A stretch of DNA of 47,172 nt from Candidatus Coprenecus stercorigallinarum (GTDB taxonomy: Bacteria > Bacteroidota > Bacteroidia > Bacteroidales > UBA932), in assembly GCA_018711305.1 (NCBI GenBank), contig DVIL01000082.1, forward strand, positions 1 to 47,172, read 5' to 3'. How positions within the stretch are numbered: the stretch's first letter is position 1; each line of letters starts with the position of its first letter. The notes under the pieces are model-generated. The model ran no database searches. It worked only from the letters and a program-made list of their open reading frames with translations, and was not told where the DNA came from. Positions 36,380 to 44,675 of the stretch are shown in pieces. Both the position numbers and the translations under genes were made by a program.

Positions 36380-38806
36380 TCAGAATGCAGTGTTCTCGGT
36401 ACGTGCTATGATCTCCTCCTGGTAATCGGCGCAAAGATCATTGAAGTAGTCGCTGTAGCCGGCCACACGTACCATCAGGTCACGATACTGTTCGGGATGC
36501 TTCTGTGCATCGCGGAGAGTAGCGGTATCCACAATGTTGAACTGGATATGATGTCCTCCGAGTCCGAAATAGGCACGGATAAGCTGACCGAGCTTATTGA
36601 GGTCCTCTTCTTTCTTGAGGATCTGGGGAATCAGACGCTGGTTCAGCAGCGTACCGCCCGAAAGACTCTGGTCCAGCTTGCCGAGTGACTTCACGACTGC
36701 TGTAGGTCCGTGAGTATCCGCTCCGTGCGAAGGGGATGTTCCGTCCGAAATGGGAAGGGTGGCGTGACGTCCGTCCGCAGAAGCTCCGAGCACCTTGCCG
36801 AAGTAGATATGGCATGTGGTGGAAAGCATATTCATGTGATAGCAGGAGCCCTTGATGTTGGGACGTCCCTCGATGGCCTTGAACAGGTCGTCATACACCC
36901 TCACGGCTATCGAATCTGCATAGTCGTCATCGTTTCCGAAGAAAGGAGTATGGTTGACAATCCATTGACGGTCGAACTCATAACCCTTGAAATCAGCCTT
37001 GAGCATCTTCAGCATCTGGTCCATGGTATAACGGCCCTCCTCGAAGACATGCTTCTTGACTGAAGACATGGCATCTGTAACTGTACCGAGTCCGGTGCAC
37101 TGGATATAGTTGGTATTGTACCTCGGACCGCAGTTGTAATAATCCTTGCCCTTTGCTATGCAGTCATCGATAAGCACTGACAGGAAAGTCGCAGGAGCAT
37201 ATTCGGCAAACATACGGTCGATGTAGTTGTTGACCTTGATCTTCTCCAGTACCACATATTCGAGCTGCTTGAGAAATGCCGCATACAGGTCCTCGAAAGT
37301 CCTGAACTCCCTGGAATCGCCTGTTGCGATGCTTATCTGCTTGCCGGTAACGGGGTCCACACCGTTGTTGAGGGCCAGTTCGAAAAGCTTGGGCACATTC
37401 AGATATCCTGTCAGCAGATACGCCTCCTTTCCGAAAGCACCTACCTCTATACATCCGCTGCATCCTCCCTCGCGGGCATCCTCAAGACTCTTGCCCTGAC
37501 GGACAAGTTCCTTGACATAGGTATCGGGATTGAACAGGGAAGGATACCCGTAACCGAGACGGATAACCTTGCATGCTGCCTTCAGCAAGTCGTCGGAAGT
37601 CTTCTCGCTCACATGGACAGAGCAGCCGGGCTGGAGGATATGCAGTTCCCCGAGTACTTCCAGAAGGATATAGGATACCTCGCTCTCACCCGAGGTTCCG
37701 TCGCGCTTCACTCCACCTATATTGATATTGGTGAAATCGTTGTATGTGCCGCTCTCCTTTGCGGTAATACCCACCTTCGGAGGAGCGGGATGATTGTTGA
37801 CCTTAATCCAGAAGCAGCTTATGTACTCCTTGGCCTGTTCACGGGTAAGGGTTCCGGCAGCAATCTCCTTCTCATAGAACGGAGCCAGATGCTGGTCGAA
37901 ATGTCCGGGATTCATGGCATCCCATCCGTTCAGTTCCAGAATGGTGCCCAAATGGCAGAACCAGTACATCTGGACGGCCTCCCTGAATGTCCTCGGCGCC
38001 TCCTCGGGTACGCGGGTGCAGACCTCTGCGATGTCCTGCAGTTCCTTGATCCTGCGCCGGTAGGCATCCTCCTGTGTTTCTCCGCTGAACGGAGTCACTT
38101 TGAAGGCAGGGCCTCCTGCAAGGGCCTTCTCTATCTTCGCTATCTGCTTGCGTGCCTCTGCGGCATGACGGTGTCCGAACAGGATAAGTGCATCGCACGA
38201 GATGGACATGGCATTAAGCTCATCCTGCTTGTCGGTAGCCTCCGGGTCATTGAGAAAATCCAGCTTGGCGAGCTGGGCTGCAATCTTCGCCTTGAAGTCA
38301 TTCATACCCATGTGGTACATCTTGCCATCCAAGGCAGTATGGCCGGGAGCCCTCTGCTCCATGAACTCGGTGAACACACCTGCTTCATAGAGGGATTTCC
38401 AGCTTTCGGGAACGTGGTTGAAAATACGGTCCCTCTGGGTCCTTCCCTTCCAGTAGGGGATCACCTCGTTCTTGTACTTTTCAATTTCTCTGTCAGATAT
38501 GGAATAGTGCTGTATCTCGCGGCTGCGGAGCACCTTGAAATCCTCAACCGAGTGGCAGTTGAGCTCCGGGAATGTAGGCACGGCCTTGGGCTTGGGTCCG
38601 CGTTCACCGACGATGAGCTCATTGTCGCCGATGTATATCTTCTTCTTGGCACAGAGGTTATAGAAATTCTTTGCCCTCATGACGGGTATGGAATACCTGC
38701 CGTCATTTTTTTTGTAAAATTCGGTTTCAATCAATGCACGCTCGATTGTAAGCGAGGGCTCGGCATTGACAGACTGCTCGCGCAGCATGTTTATCCTTTC
38801 AGTCAT
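36380..38806 (-). CDS. hypD: glycyl-radical trans-4-hydroxy-L-proline dehydratase (HypD)
   Basis: This 808-residue glycyl-radical enzyme has the thiyl Cys452 in GGCSGCIEVGAFGKEAY and the radical Gly783 in RVAGYSDYF. Compared from memory with the Clostridioides difficile HypD active site, a constant shift of 18 places every residue correctly: Asp296, Ser352, Asp357, Phe358, Cys452, Glu454, Tyr468, Thr663 and Gly783, with Phe148 and His156 keeping their own spacing. This separates it from pyruvate formate-lyase, choline lyase and glycerol dehydratase. It should turn trans-4-hydroxyproline, for example from collagen or plant wall protein, into pyrroline-5-carboxylate, which ProC reduces to proline. 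No proC lies beside it. The enzyme is oxygen-sensitive, so the host is anaerobic. Confidence 0.9.
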   Translation of the reverse strand: MTERINMLREQSVNAEPSLTIERALIETEFYKKNDGRYSIPVMRAKNFYNLCAKKKIYIGDNELIVGERGPKPKAVPTFPELNCHSVEDFKVLRSREIQHYSISDREIEKYKNEVIPYWKGRTQRDRIFNHVPESWKSLYEAGVFTEFMEQRAPGHTALDGKMYHMGMNDFKAKIAAQLAKLDFLNDPEATDKQDELNAMSISCDALILFGHRHAAEARKQIAKIEKALAGGPAFKVTPFSGETQEDAYRRRIKELQDIAEVCTRVPEEAPRTFREAVQMYWFCHLGTILELNGWDAMNPGHFDQHLAPFYEKEIAAGTLTREQAKEYISCFWIKVNNHPAPPKVGITAKESGTYNDFTNINIGGVKRDGTSGESEVSYILLEVLGELHILQPGCSVHVSEKTSDDLLKAACKVIRLGYGYPSLFNPDTYVKELVRQGKSLEDAREGGCSGCIEVGAFGKEAYLLTGYLNVPKLFELALNNGVDPVTGKQISIATGDSREFRTFEDLYAAFLKQLEYVVLEKIKVNNYIDRMFAEYAPATFLSVLIDDCIAKGKDYYNCGPRYNTNYIQCTGLGTVTDAMSSVKKHVFEEGRYTMDQMLKMLKADFKGYEFDRQWIVNHTPFFGNDDDYADSIAVRVYDDLFKAIEGRPNIKGSCYHMNMLSTTCHIYFGKVLGASADGRHATLPISDGTSPSHGADTHGPTAVVKSLGKLDQSLSGGTLLNQRLIPQILKKEEDLNKLGQLIRAYFGLGGHHIQFNIVDTATLRDAQKHPEQYRDLMVRVAGYSDYFNDLCADYQEEIIARTENTAF

Positions 38807-38995
38807 AGTTATGTGTTTTTTTGTATTGTCGATGATAAAGAAAACAGTTCAGGTTGCATGAAGCGACATGCGACCACTCCTGGAATGTACGGCTGTCAGC
38901 AGATACAGCACGAGAACAGGCCGCGTCCGGGCTTGTGATACAGGTTGACTATGTAGTAATATCGAATCATCTGTGCAAAATTAAAAGTTTTCCCT

Positions 38996-39003
38996 TATAT
39001 TCG
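38996..39003 (+). promoter_or_regulatory. possible -7 box for the DUF4294 gene
   Basis: TATATTCG differs from TAnnTTTG at one base and ends 12 nt before the ATG at 39016. No -33 element is seen. The 209-bp gap between hypD and this gene holds nothing else that I recognise, and no consensus box was found for hypD. Confidence 0.35.
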
Positions 39004-39015
39004 CAACACATTGTG

Positions 39016-39675
39016 ATGAAAGTTTTTGTATTGATAATAATTTTTTTCGCGACTGCCTCCGTACAGGTCCGCGCACAGGACAAGGAGACGCAGCTCATGC
39101 AGTTCATCATCGATGACAGGGGGGACACCGTGTACCTCGACAGCCTCGATCCGGTGGTCAAGACTGCAAAGCGTAAAGGCAAAGAATGGCGGCGCTACTA
39201 CAGGCTGGTACACAATTTCGCGAAAGCCTACCCCTACGCAGTTCTGGCCCAGGAGAAACTGCTTGAAGCCGACTCCACCATAACTGCCGGAGAGATGAAC
39301 AGAAGGAAGCGCAACAGATACATCCGGATCCTCCAGGACGAGCTTTTCGAGACTTTCAAGAAACCGCTCATGAATCTGACCGTCAGCCAGGGACAGCTCC
39401 TGCTCAGACTCATTGACAGACAGACCGGAATCACTCCGTACGAAATCATCCACACATATAAAAACAAAGCCGCTGCCGGTTTCTGGCAGGGCATCGCACG
39501 CATCTTCGGATCCGACATGAAACGTCCATACGACCCGGACGGAGAAGACCGTCAGACCGAAGAGCTTGTGCAGCTGTATCTTAAAGGAGAATTCAATATC
39601 CTCTACCGTTCCATCTTCGGGAAGAACCCACCCGAGCCGGTAGTCAGATCCCGTCTTGACATCCCGCAGAAATGA
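39016..39675 (+). CDS. DUF4294 family exported protein
   Basis: This protein of about 219 residues has a clear signal peptide (MKVFVLIIIFFATASVQVRA, cut before Gln21). The DUF4294 pattern follows: DDRGDTVYLDSLDPVVKTAK, the block YYRLVHNFAKAYPYAVLAQE and LMNLTVSQGQLLLRLIDRQT. The family is confined largely to Bacteroidetes and has no known function; it acts outside the cytoplasm. A longer frame from 38854 would hide the signal peptide, so I start at 39016. Its 3' end overlaps lpxH on the other strand by 32 nt. Confidence 0.85.
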   Translation: MKVFVLIIIFFATASVQVRAQDKETQLMQFIIDDRGDTVYLDSLDPVVKTAKRKGKEWRRYYRLVHNFAKAYPYAVLAQEKLLEADSTITAGEMNRRKRNRYIRILQDELFETFKKPLMNLTVSQGQLLLRLIDRQTGITPYEIIHTYKNKAAAGFWQGIARIFGSDMKRPYDPDGEDRQTEELVQLYLKGEFNILYRSIFGKNPPEPVVRSRLDIPQK

Positions 39676-40432
39676 TCCTCAGACCGTCCTTTCTGCTGTA
39701 TACGGCATACTCTCCGCCGTCTACCCAGCACCCGAGAATATGCATTTCCCCTCCGGAAGGGATCCCAATGGACCCGGGAGTATGATAATGCCCGAAAATA
39801 TAATAATCCGGCGTCACTCCTCCATGGGCAGCCCCGTATTTCCGGCCGAAATTATCGGCAAAGCGGTAAAGAGGCTCATCCTTTCCACGGAAGACATACC
39901 TGCCGGCCCGTCCCGGCTCGTTCTTCACTTTGCGGGAGTGGGACGCCCAGGCATAGCCTAAGCCGAATGCCCAACGGGGATGAATGGCTGAAAACAGAAT
40001 CTGGAGGACACGGTTGTGGAACATCCAGCGGATAAAGCGGAACATCGGCTCGGTCCGGCCCAGACCGTCTCCGTGTCCAAGACAGAACCTGCGTCCCTCT
40101 ATCTCCACCACACAGGGCTGTCCGAGCACCTTCATACCGAGTTCCTGCTCAAAATACCCATAGGCCCATACATCGTGATTGCCCTTGAAAAAGAACACCC
40201 TGGTACCGCTGTCGCACAGCCTTGCCAGCGCTCCGAGCGCCCTGGTGTGACCTCTGGGTATCACATAACGGTACTCATACCAGAAATCAAAGATATCACC
40301 GAGAAGATACACCCCGGCCGCTTCCGGCCCTATACTCTCAATGAAAGAGACGAAACGGTCTTCCAAAGCCCTGCGGTCACAACAGGACACACCGAGGTGC
40401 ACATCTGAAATGAAATAGTATTTATCCTTCAT
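39644..40432 (-). CDS. lpxH: UDP-2,3-diacylglucosamine diphosphatase (LpxH-type)
   Basis: LpxH cleaves UDP-diacylglucosamine to lipid X in lipid A synthesis. The 262-residue calcineurin-like metallophosphoesterase has all metal-binding blocks: ISDVHLG (Asp10, His12), LLGDIFDFW, FFKGNHD, LGHGDGLG and FGHYHTPG. It works on the inner face of the cytoplasmic membrane. It starts 3 nt after uppP, so it is part of the ftsX-DUF3098-uppP-lpxH unit. Confidence 0.9.
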   Translation of the reverse strand: MKDKYYFISDVHLGVSCCDRRALEDRFVSFIESIGPEAAGVYLLGDIFDFWYEYRYVIPRGHTRALGALARLCDSGTRVFFFKGNHDVWAYGYFEQELGMKVLGQPCVVEIEGRRFCLGHGDGLGRTEPMFRFIRWMFHNRVLQILFSAIHPRWAFGLGYAWASHSRKVKNEPGRAGRYVFRGKDEPLYRFADNFGRKYGAAHGGVTPDYYIFGHYHTPGSIGIPSGGEMHILGCWVDGGEYAVYSRKDGLRIISAGCQDGI

Positions 40433-40435
40433 AGG

Positions 40436-41269
40436 CTACACGGCCTTGGTCATCTCCAGCACGAAACAGAGTACTGCAGCCGCACAGCAATATATGGAAA
40501 AATAGCGAAGGCGGGCTTTCTGGACAATACGGATCATCCAGCGGCATGCCACATAACCGGACCCGAACGCAGTCAGAGTACCTAAAATCAGCGACAGCGT
40601 GGAAATTCCGGAAGACTCAGCCGCAAAATCCCCTCCCACAAGCTGCAGGAAGGCCTCACCCAGAATAGGTATAAGGACCATGAGGAATGAGAACTGGGCC
40701 ATTGCGCTCTTCCTGACTCCGAGCATCAGACCAGTGGCGATGGTAGTACCGGAACGGGAAAGTCCGGGCAATACGGCGAATGCCTGGCCTATACCTATTA
40801 TAAATGCCTCTTTATAGCCCACTTCCTTGCCCGGTTCACGGCCCTCGAGTGCCGCCTTGCGGGCCTGCCTGTTGGATAGGACCTCGCCCACAAACAGGAG
40901 CACGGCCGTCAGAAGCAGCATGGCGCCTACAATGACAAGCCCGGAACCGAATATATCGGTCACGAAATCCTTGAAAAACACGCCTACGATAAACACCGGT
41001 ATCATGGAAACGCATATTTTCAGAAAATACTGCGTCTGCTCGTTGTACCTGAACTTGAATACACCGCCGATGATATCCCATATCTCCTTGCGGAAGGCGA
41101 CTATAGTACTTACCACGGTAGCGGCATGCACCGCCACTTCAAAACTCAGATTCTCGGCATCTATGCCGAAAAGCGCCTTGAAAATCGTAAGATGACCGCT
41201 GCTGCTCACCGGCAGAAACTCTGTAAGACCCTGGACAAGACCCAGGACCACAGCCTGAAACCACTCCAT
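40436..41269 (-). CDS. uppP: undecaprenyl-diphosphatase
   Basis: UppP (BacA) recycles the lipid carrier undecaprenyl diphosphate for cell-wall and O-antigen synthesis. The 277-residue membrane protein has the two signature blocks, [14 protein letters not shown] near residue 15 and [15 protein letters not shown] near residue 165, and about eight membrane segments. It lies 11 nt after the DUF3098 gene. Confidence 0.96.
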   Translation of the reverse strand: MEWFQAVVLGLVQGLTEFLPVSSSGHLTIFKALFGIDAENLSFEVAVHAATVVSTIVAFRKEIWDIIGGVFKFRYNEQTQYFLKICVSMIPVFIVGVFFKDFVTDIFGSGLVIVGAMLLLTAVLLFVGEVLSNRQARKAALEGREPGKEVGYKEAFIIGIGQAFAVLPGLSRSGTTIATGLMLGVRKSAMAQFSFLMVLIPILGEAFLQLVGGDFAAESSGISTLSLILGTLTAFGSGYVACRWMIRIVQKARLRYFSIYCCAAAVLCFVLEMTKAV

Positions 41270-41280
41270 ATCCTATCTGC

Positions 41281-41523
41281 CTATTTTGCTTTTTTAAACA
41301 GTCTGACCGGCTTCTTTCTCAACAGCACTACGATCTCTATAACGAAGCCTGCAAGTATCAGCAACGGGGCCACATACATTCTGGTAAAACTGAACAGAGC
41401 ATAATTGAACACCTCCGGACTGTCGGCCCCGCCCCCCATCAGGAACAGATAGCCTATGACCATGATGCACAGCCCGGCAATAAGCCAGACAATGTTTTCT
41501 TTGGGAACAGCAAATTTATCCAT
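41281..41523 (-). CDS. DUF3098 family small membrane protein
   Basis: This 80-residue protein has two membrane segments (IVWLIAGLCIMVIGYLFLM and LLILAGFVIEIVVLL) and a basic tail. DUF3098 proteins are typical of Bacteroidetes and commonly sit between ftsX and uppP; the function is unknown. I start at ATG 41523 (MDKFAVPKEN), which overlaps the ftsX stop by 8 nt; an upstream ATG at 41535 is possible. Confidence 0.85.
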   Translation of the reverse strand: MDKFAVPKENIVWLIAGLCIMVIGYLFLMGGGADSPEVFNYALFSFTRMYVAPLLILAGFVIEIVVLLRKKPVRLFKKAK

Positions 41524-42397
41524 AATACAATTCATTTTTATTCAACGATATCATAGTTCTTACCCCGGCAGACGTGGATACCATGCATATCACCACTCCG
41601 AGAAGGACCACAGCCGCCATGACCATCCCGAGAAGCATGGCGTCGAAAAGCGAGAAAAGCTGATAGAACTCATTGCGGATCAGGTACAGGGCCCCCAGGA
41701 TGAACACATCCGCGATTGCCCCGGAGATAAGTCCCTGGAAAAAGGCCTGTCCCACAAACGGGCGGGTAATGAATCCCTTGGTCGCCCCGACAAGCCTCAT
41801 AGTATGGATGGTAAAACGCTTGGAGTAGACATTGAGACGGACTGTGTTGTTGATCAGCACCACCGAGATGAACAGAAGCAGAAGCACGAACACACCGGCG
41901 ACAAGGCCGATACGCTCCAGATTGGCGTTCAGGAGCTCTACCAGAGACTGCTGGTACACCACATCATCCACCGCAGGGAAATCAAGCAGCGAACTCTCGA
42001 TGACACTGAGACTGTCGGTAGAGATATAGTCCGCCGATATCTGCAGCTCGAGCGAGACCGGAACCGGATTGACCTCGAACACATCCATAAAATCGTCCCC
42101 GAGTATCTCCTTCATCTCTTCGACCCCCTCCTCCCTGGTCACGATACGTACATCCTTGACGTACCCTGTGCTGACAAGTTTGTCCGCCAGAGCCGAAGCA
42201 TCCGCCTCATCCGCCTCGACGGTAAGAATCGCAGACACCGTAATATTTTCCTTGAAATAATTGGATACAGAACGGGCATTGACGATGAGCACACCTACCA
42301 TACCTACCAGGAAAAGCACCAGGCTGATGCTTATCACGGATGAGAAGTATGATCTCAACAGTCTCCTATACAAAATGTTACTCTCGCTTTTTCCCAT
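41516..42397 (-). CDS. ftsX: cell division protein FtsX
   Basis: FtsX is the permease of the FtsEX complex that controls peptidoglycan hydrolases at division. From the ATG at 42397 it has 293 residues: one N-terminal membrane segment (VISISLVLFLVGMVGVLIV), a periplasmic domain of about 115 residues, then three membrane segments with VLINNTVRLNVYSKRFTIHT and MRLVGATKGFITRPF between them, as in the family. The reading frame is open back to 42664 but that stretch contains the promoter and the divergent gene. ftsE is not next to it. Confidence 0.93.
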   Translation of the reverse strand: MGKSESNILYRRLLRSYFSSVISISLVLFLVGMVGVLIVNARSVSNYFKENITVSAILTVEADEADASALADKLVSTGYVKDVRIVTREEGVEEMKEILGDDFMDVFEVNPVPVSLELQISADYISTDSLSVIESSLLDFPAVDDVVYQQSLVELLNANLERIGLVAGVFVLLLLFISVVLINNTVRLNVYSKRFTIHTMRLVGATKGFITRPFVGQAFFQGLISGAIADVFILGALYLIRNEFYQLFSLFDAMLLGMVMAAVVLLGVVICMVSTSAGVRTMISLNKNELYYG

Positions 42398-42420
42398 TGA
42401 CTTTCGTCTGATAAATCTTC

Positions 42421-42428
42421 CAAAGATA
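42421..42428 (-). promoter_or_regulatory. -7 box for ftsX
   Basis: The reverse strand reads TATCTTTG, a perfect TAnnTTTG, 23 nt before the ftsX ATG. The AT-rich gap to the divergent gene shows no matching -33 TTTG. Confidence 0.5.
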
Positions 42429-42462
42429 AATAAAAATATAATAATTTTAGATTTTTTATTAT

Positions 42463-42470
42463 TATATTTG
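42463..42470 (+). promoter_or_regulatory. -7 box for the GT5-like gene
   Basis: TATATTTG is a perfect TAnnTTTG, 17 nt before the ATG at 42488. No -33 TTTG is seen at the usual spacing. Confidence 0.5.
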
Positions 42471-42487
42471 CAAAAAATGTATCCAGA

Positions 42488-43321
42488 ATGAAAGATCCCA
42501 AAAGAGTACTTTTCGTAAACTCGGAGATTTACCCGTATCTGCCGGAGACAACCATCTCCATCGTAGGCAGATATCTCCCTCAGGGCATACAGGAGTCCGG
42601 CAAGGAAATCCGAACATTCATGCCGCGCTACGGCTGTGTCAACGAAAGACGCAACCAGCTCCATGAGGTAATCCGTCTCTCAGGGATGAACATGGTCATA
42701 AACGACATCGACCGCCCGCTTGTGATCAAGGTGGCCTCGATATCTTCGGCCAGGATGCAGGTCTACTTCATAGACAACGACGACTATTTCCACCGGAAAA
42801 CCATCTACGAGGACTCCGACGGGACATTCATGGAGGACAACGACGAAAGGGCCATCTTTTTCGCCCGCGGCATTCTGGAGACTGTCAAAAAGCTCAGGTG
42901 GAAGCCCGACATCGTGCACTGCTCGGGCTGGATCTCGCAGCTGGTCCCCCTCTATCTCAAAAAAGCATACAAGAACGACCCCATATTCTCAGATTCGAAA
43001 GTGGTGCTGTCACTGTACGGTGAATATCAGGAATGCGATTTCGCCGCTGACATGAAATCCAAAATTCCTGTAACCGGCATCAAGGCCAAGGACATCGAAC
43101 TGCTCAAGACACCCAATGGCATAAATCTTGCAAAACTCGCCGTTCAGTATGCAGATGCCGTCATCATGGGCTCAGAGAACATAAGCCCCGAGATTGTAGA
43201 ATACATCGGCTCCAGAAAACTCCCGGTGCTCGATTTTACGCCGATTGACCATCCTGACGGCACGTACATACAGAAGTACAACGAGTTTTACGACAAATTA
43301 CTTGACCAAGATGCCCTTTAA
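42488..43321 (+). CDS. GT5 glycogen/starch synthase-like N-terminal domain protein
   Basis: This 277-residue protein resembles only the first half of glycogen/starch synthase: RVLFVNSEIYPYLPE at the start, FMPRYGCVNERR, and KPDIVHCSGWISQLVPLYLK match the GT5 N-terminal domain. The KxGGL nucleotide-sugar motif near the N-terminus is replaced (ETTIS) and the whole C-terminal GT-B domain with the catalytic Glu pair is absent. It is therefore unlikely to be a working synthase. Similar short proteins occur in Bacteroidetes beside panC and DUF4270 genes. Its end overlaps the DUF4270 start by 11 nt. Confidence 0.8.
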   Translation: MKDPKRVLFVNSEIYPYLPETTISIVGRYLPQGIQESGKEIRTFMPRYGCVNERRNQLHEVIRLSGMNMVINDIDRPLVIKVASISSARMQVYFIDNDDYFHRKTIYEDSDGTFMEDNDERAIFFARGILETVKKLRWKPDIVHCSGWISQLVPLYLKKAYKNDPIFSDSKVVLSLYGEYQECDFAADMKSKIPVTGIKAKDIELLKTPNGINLAKLAVQYADAVIMGSENISPEIVEYIGSRKLPVLDFTPIDHPDGTYIQKYNEFYDKLLDQDAL

Positions 43322-44675
43322 AACAGCATTTTACACCTTTATTGCCATCGCGGCCGCAGTCCTGGCCGCATCCTCCTGCGTGGAAAACGACCGTACAATG
43401 GGACAGAGCCTTGTTCCGGATGAATACAATCTGGCGTTAGGCACAAAGACATTCGACCTTCCGGTTACCAACCGCATCAGCGACTCCACACAGGCATCCA
43501 ACACCAACAACATGCTCATCGGCACTCTGTCCGACCCCATATTCGGCACAATCACCGCCAACTCGGCGTCCTACATCCTGCCATACTCGGACTCGACAGA
43601 CTTCGGAGACAACCCCGAGCTGCTCTCAGCCTATATGACACTGCAGATAGACTCGACCTACTGCCTGGAGGACAACCAGAAGGGCATACACCAGAGGATT
43701 CACATCTACAAGCTGACAACCCCCATAGACAGCACCAAGATATTCTGCAACTCCATTACCCCGGACGACTACGACCCCACCCCGGTGACTGTCAGTGATC
43801 CCGTCATATACGGAAGCGGATCGGTAAGACTCGATCTGACCGACGAATTCGCCCAGGAACTTCTGGATACCACCCCTGAGGAATTCGAGGACCTCAATCT
43901 CTTCATCAAGCGTATCCACGGCCTGTACATAGAAGTTGAACAGCCGCTCAACACACAGTCGGGAGGAAGGCTCAACTACCTCACACTCGGATACTCCACC
44001 ATCAACGTCAACTACAGGCTCAATGATCCCGACCGCGGAGCCATCGACACCACCGAATCTTTCGTATTCGGATACACCACCGCACTCAACAATTACACAA
44101 CGACTTCCGCCCACCTGGCAGACAACCAGCCAGGGGACTCCCTCTTTCTCGAAGGTCTCTCAGGTGTAAAACCGCATATCGCGGCAATGGACCTCAAAAG
44201 GATGTTCGAAAAATGGATCAAGGAAGAAGGTCTGGAAGGACGCACCATATTCCTCTCCCGTGCACAGCTGACATTCCCCTACGAAATGCCGGAAGACTAC
44301 GAGAGATTTGACCTGGAGCATCCTGCTTCCATCTATGCGTTCACTAGCACTCCCTCGGCCACCGACACGCTGAGACTGTTTGACCCGCTGCCTGAAGTCT
44401 ACGACGTCAGCAACAGGGGCGCCATCAACCGTTCGCTCAAAGAATACTCTCTGGACGTGACAGCCTACATGCAGGACCTCCTAATGACCGACTCCACCGA
44501 CATAGACAGCTCAATGGACCTGTGGATAGCCCCGCTTGCAGAAACGACAGACAGCTACTACAGCACAACCTATTACAATTTTGACACCGGTAACTACAAC
44601 AAGATAATCCTCAACGGCCCCACATCAGAAAGGAAGCCGACTCTCACAATTACTTACGGAGTGATGGATGAATAA
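43311..44675 (+). CDS. DUF4270 family lipoprotein
   Basis: This 454-residue protein starts with a lipoprotein signal peptide (MPFKTAFYTFIAIAAAVLAA, lipobox ASSC, Cys23). The mature part is rich in Ser, Thr, Asp and beta-strand patterns, with blocks such as NMLIGTLSDPIFGTITANSA and the repeated YxLDVT and LTITYG strands of DUF4270. It is expected on the outer membrane or its inner leaflet. The function is unknown. The ATG at 43311 lies inside the last codons of the GT5-like gene, so the two are translationally coupled. The 3' end overlaps fabF by 26 nt on the other strand. Confidence 0.85.
   Translation: MPFKTAFYTFIAIAAAVLAASSCVENDRTMGQSLVPDEYNLALGTKTFDLPVTNRISDSTQASNTNNMLIGTLSDPIFGTITANSASYILPYSDSTDFGDNPELLSAYMTLQIDSTYCLEDNQKGIHQRIHIYKLTTPIDSTKIFCNSITPDDYDPTPVTVSDPVIYGSGSVRLDLTDEFAQELLDTTPEEFEDLNLFIKRIHGLYIEVEQPLNTQSGGRLNYLTLGYSTINVNYRLNDPDRGAIDTTESFVFGYTTALNNYTTTSAHLADNQPGDSLFLEGLSGVKPHIAAMDLKRMFEKWIKEEGLEGRTIFLSRAQLTFPYEMPEDYERFDLEHPASIYAFTSTPSATDTLRLFDPLPEVYDVSNRGAINRSLKEYSLDVTAYMQDLLMTDSTDIDSSMDLWIAPLAETTDSYYSTTYYNFDTGNYNKIILNGPTSERKPTLTITYGVMDE

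Noticed and set aside
36380-38806. Pyruvate formate-lyase (PflB) as the identity of the glycyl-radical enzyme
   Set aside because: The active site has a single Cys followed by Ile-Glu (GCIE) and not the adjacent Cys-Cys of PflB, and the activase carries a ferredoxin insert. The residue pattern matches HypD.
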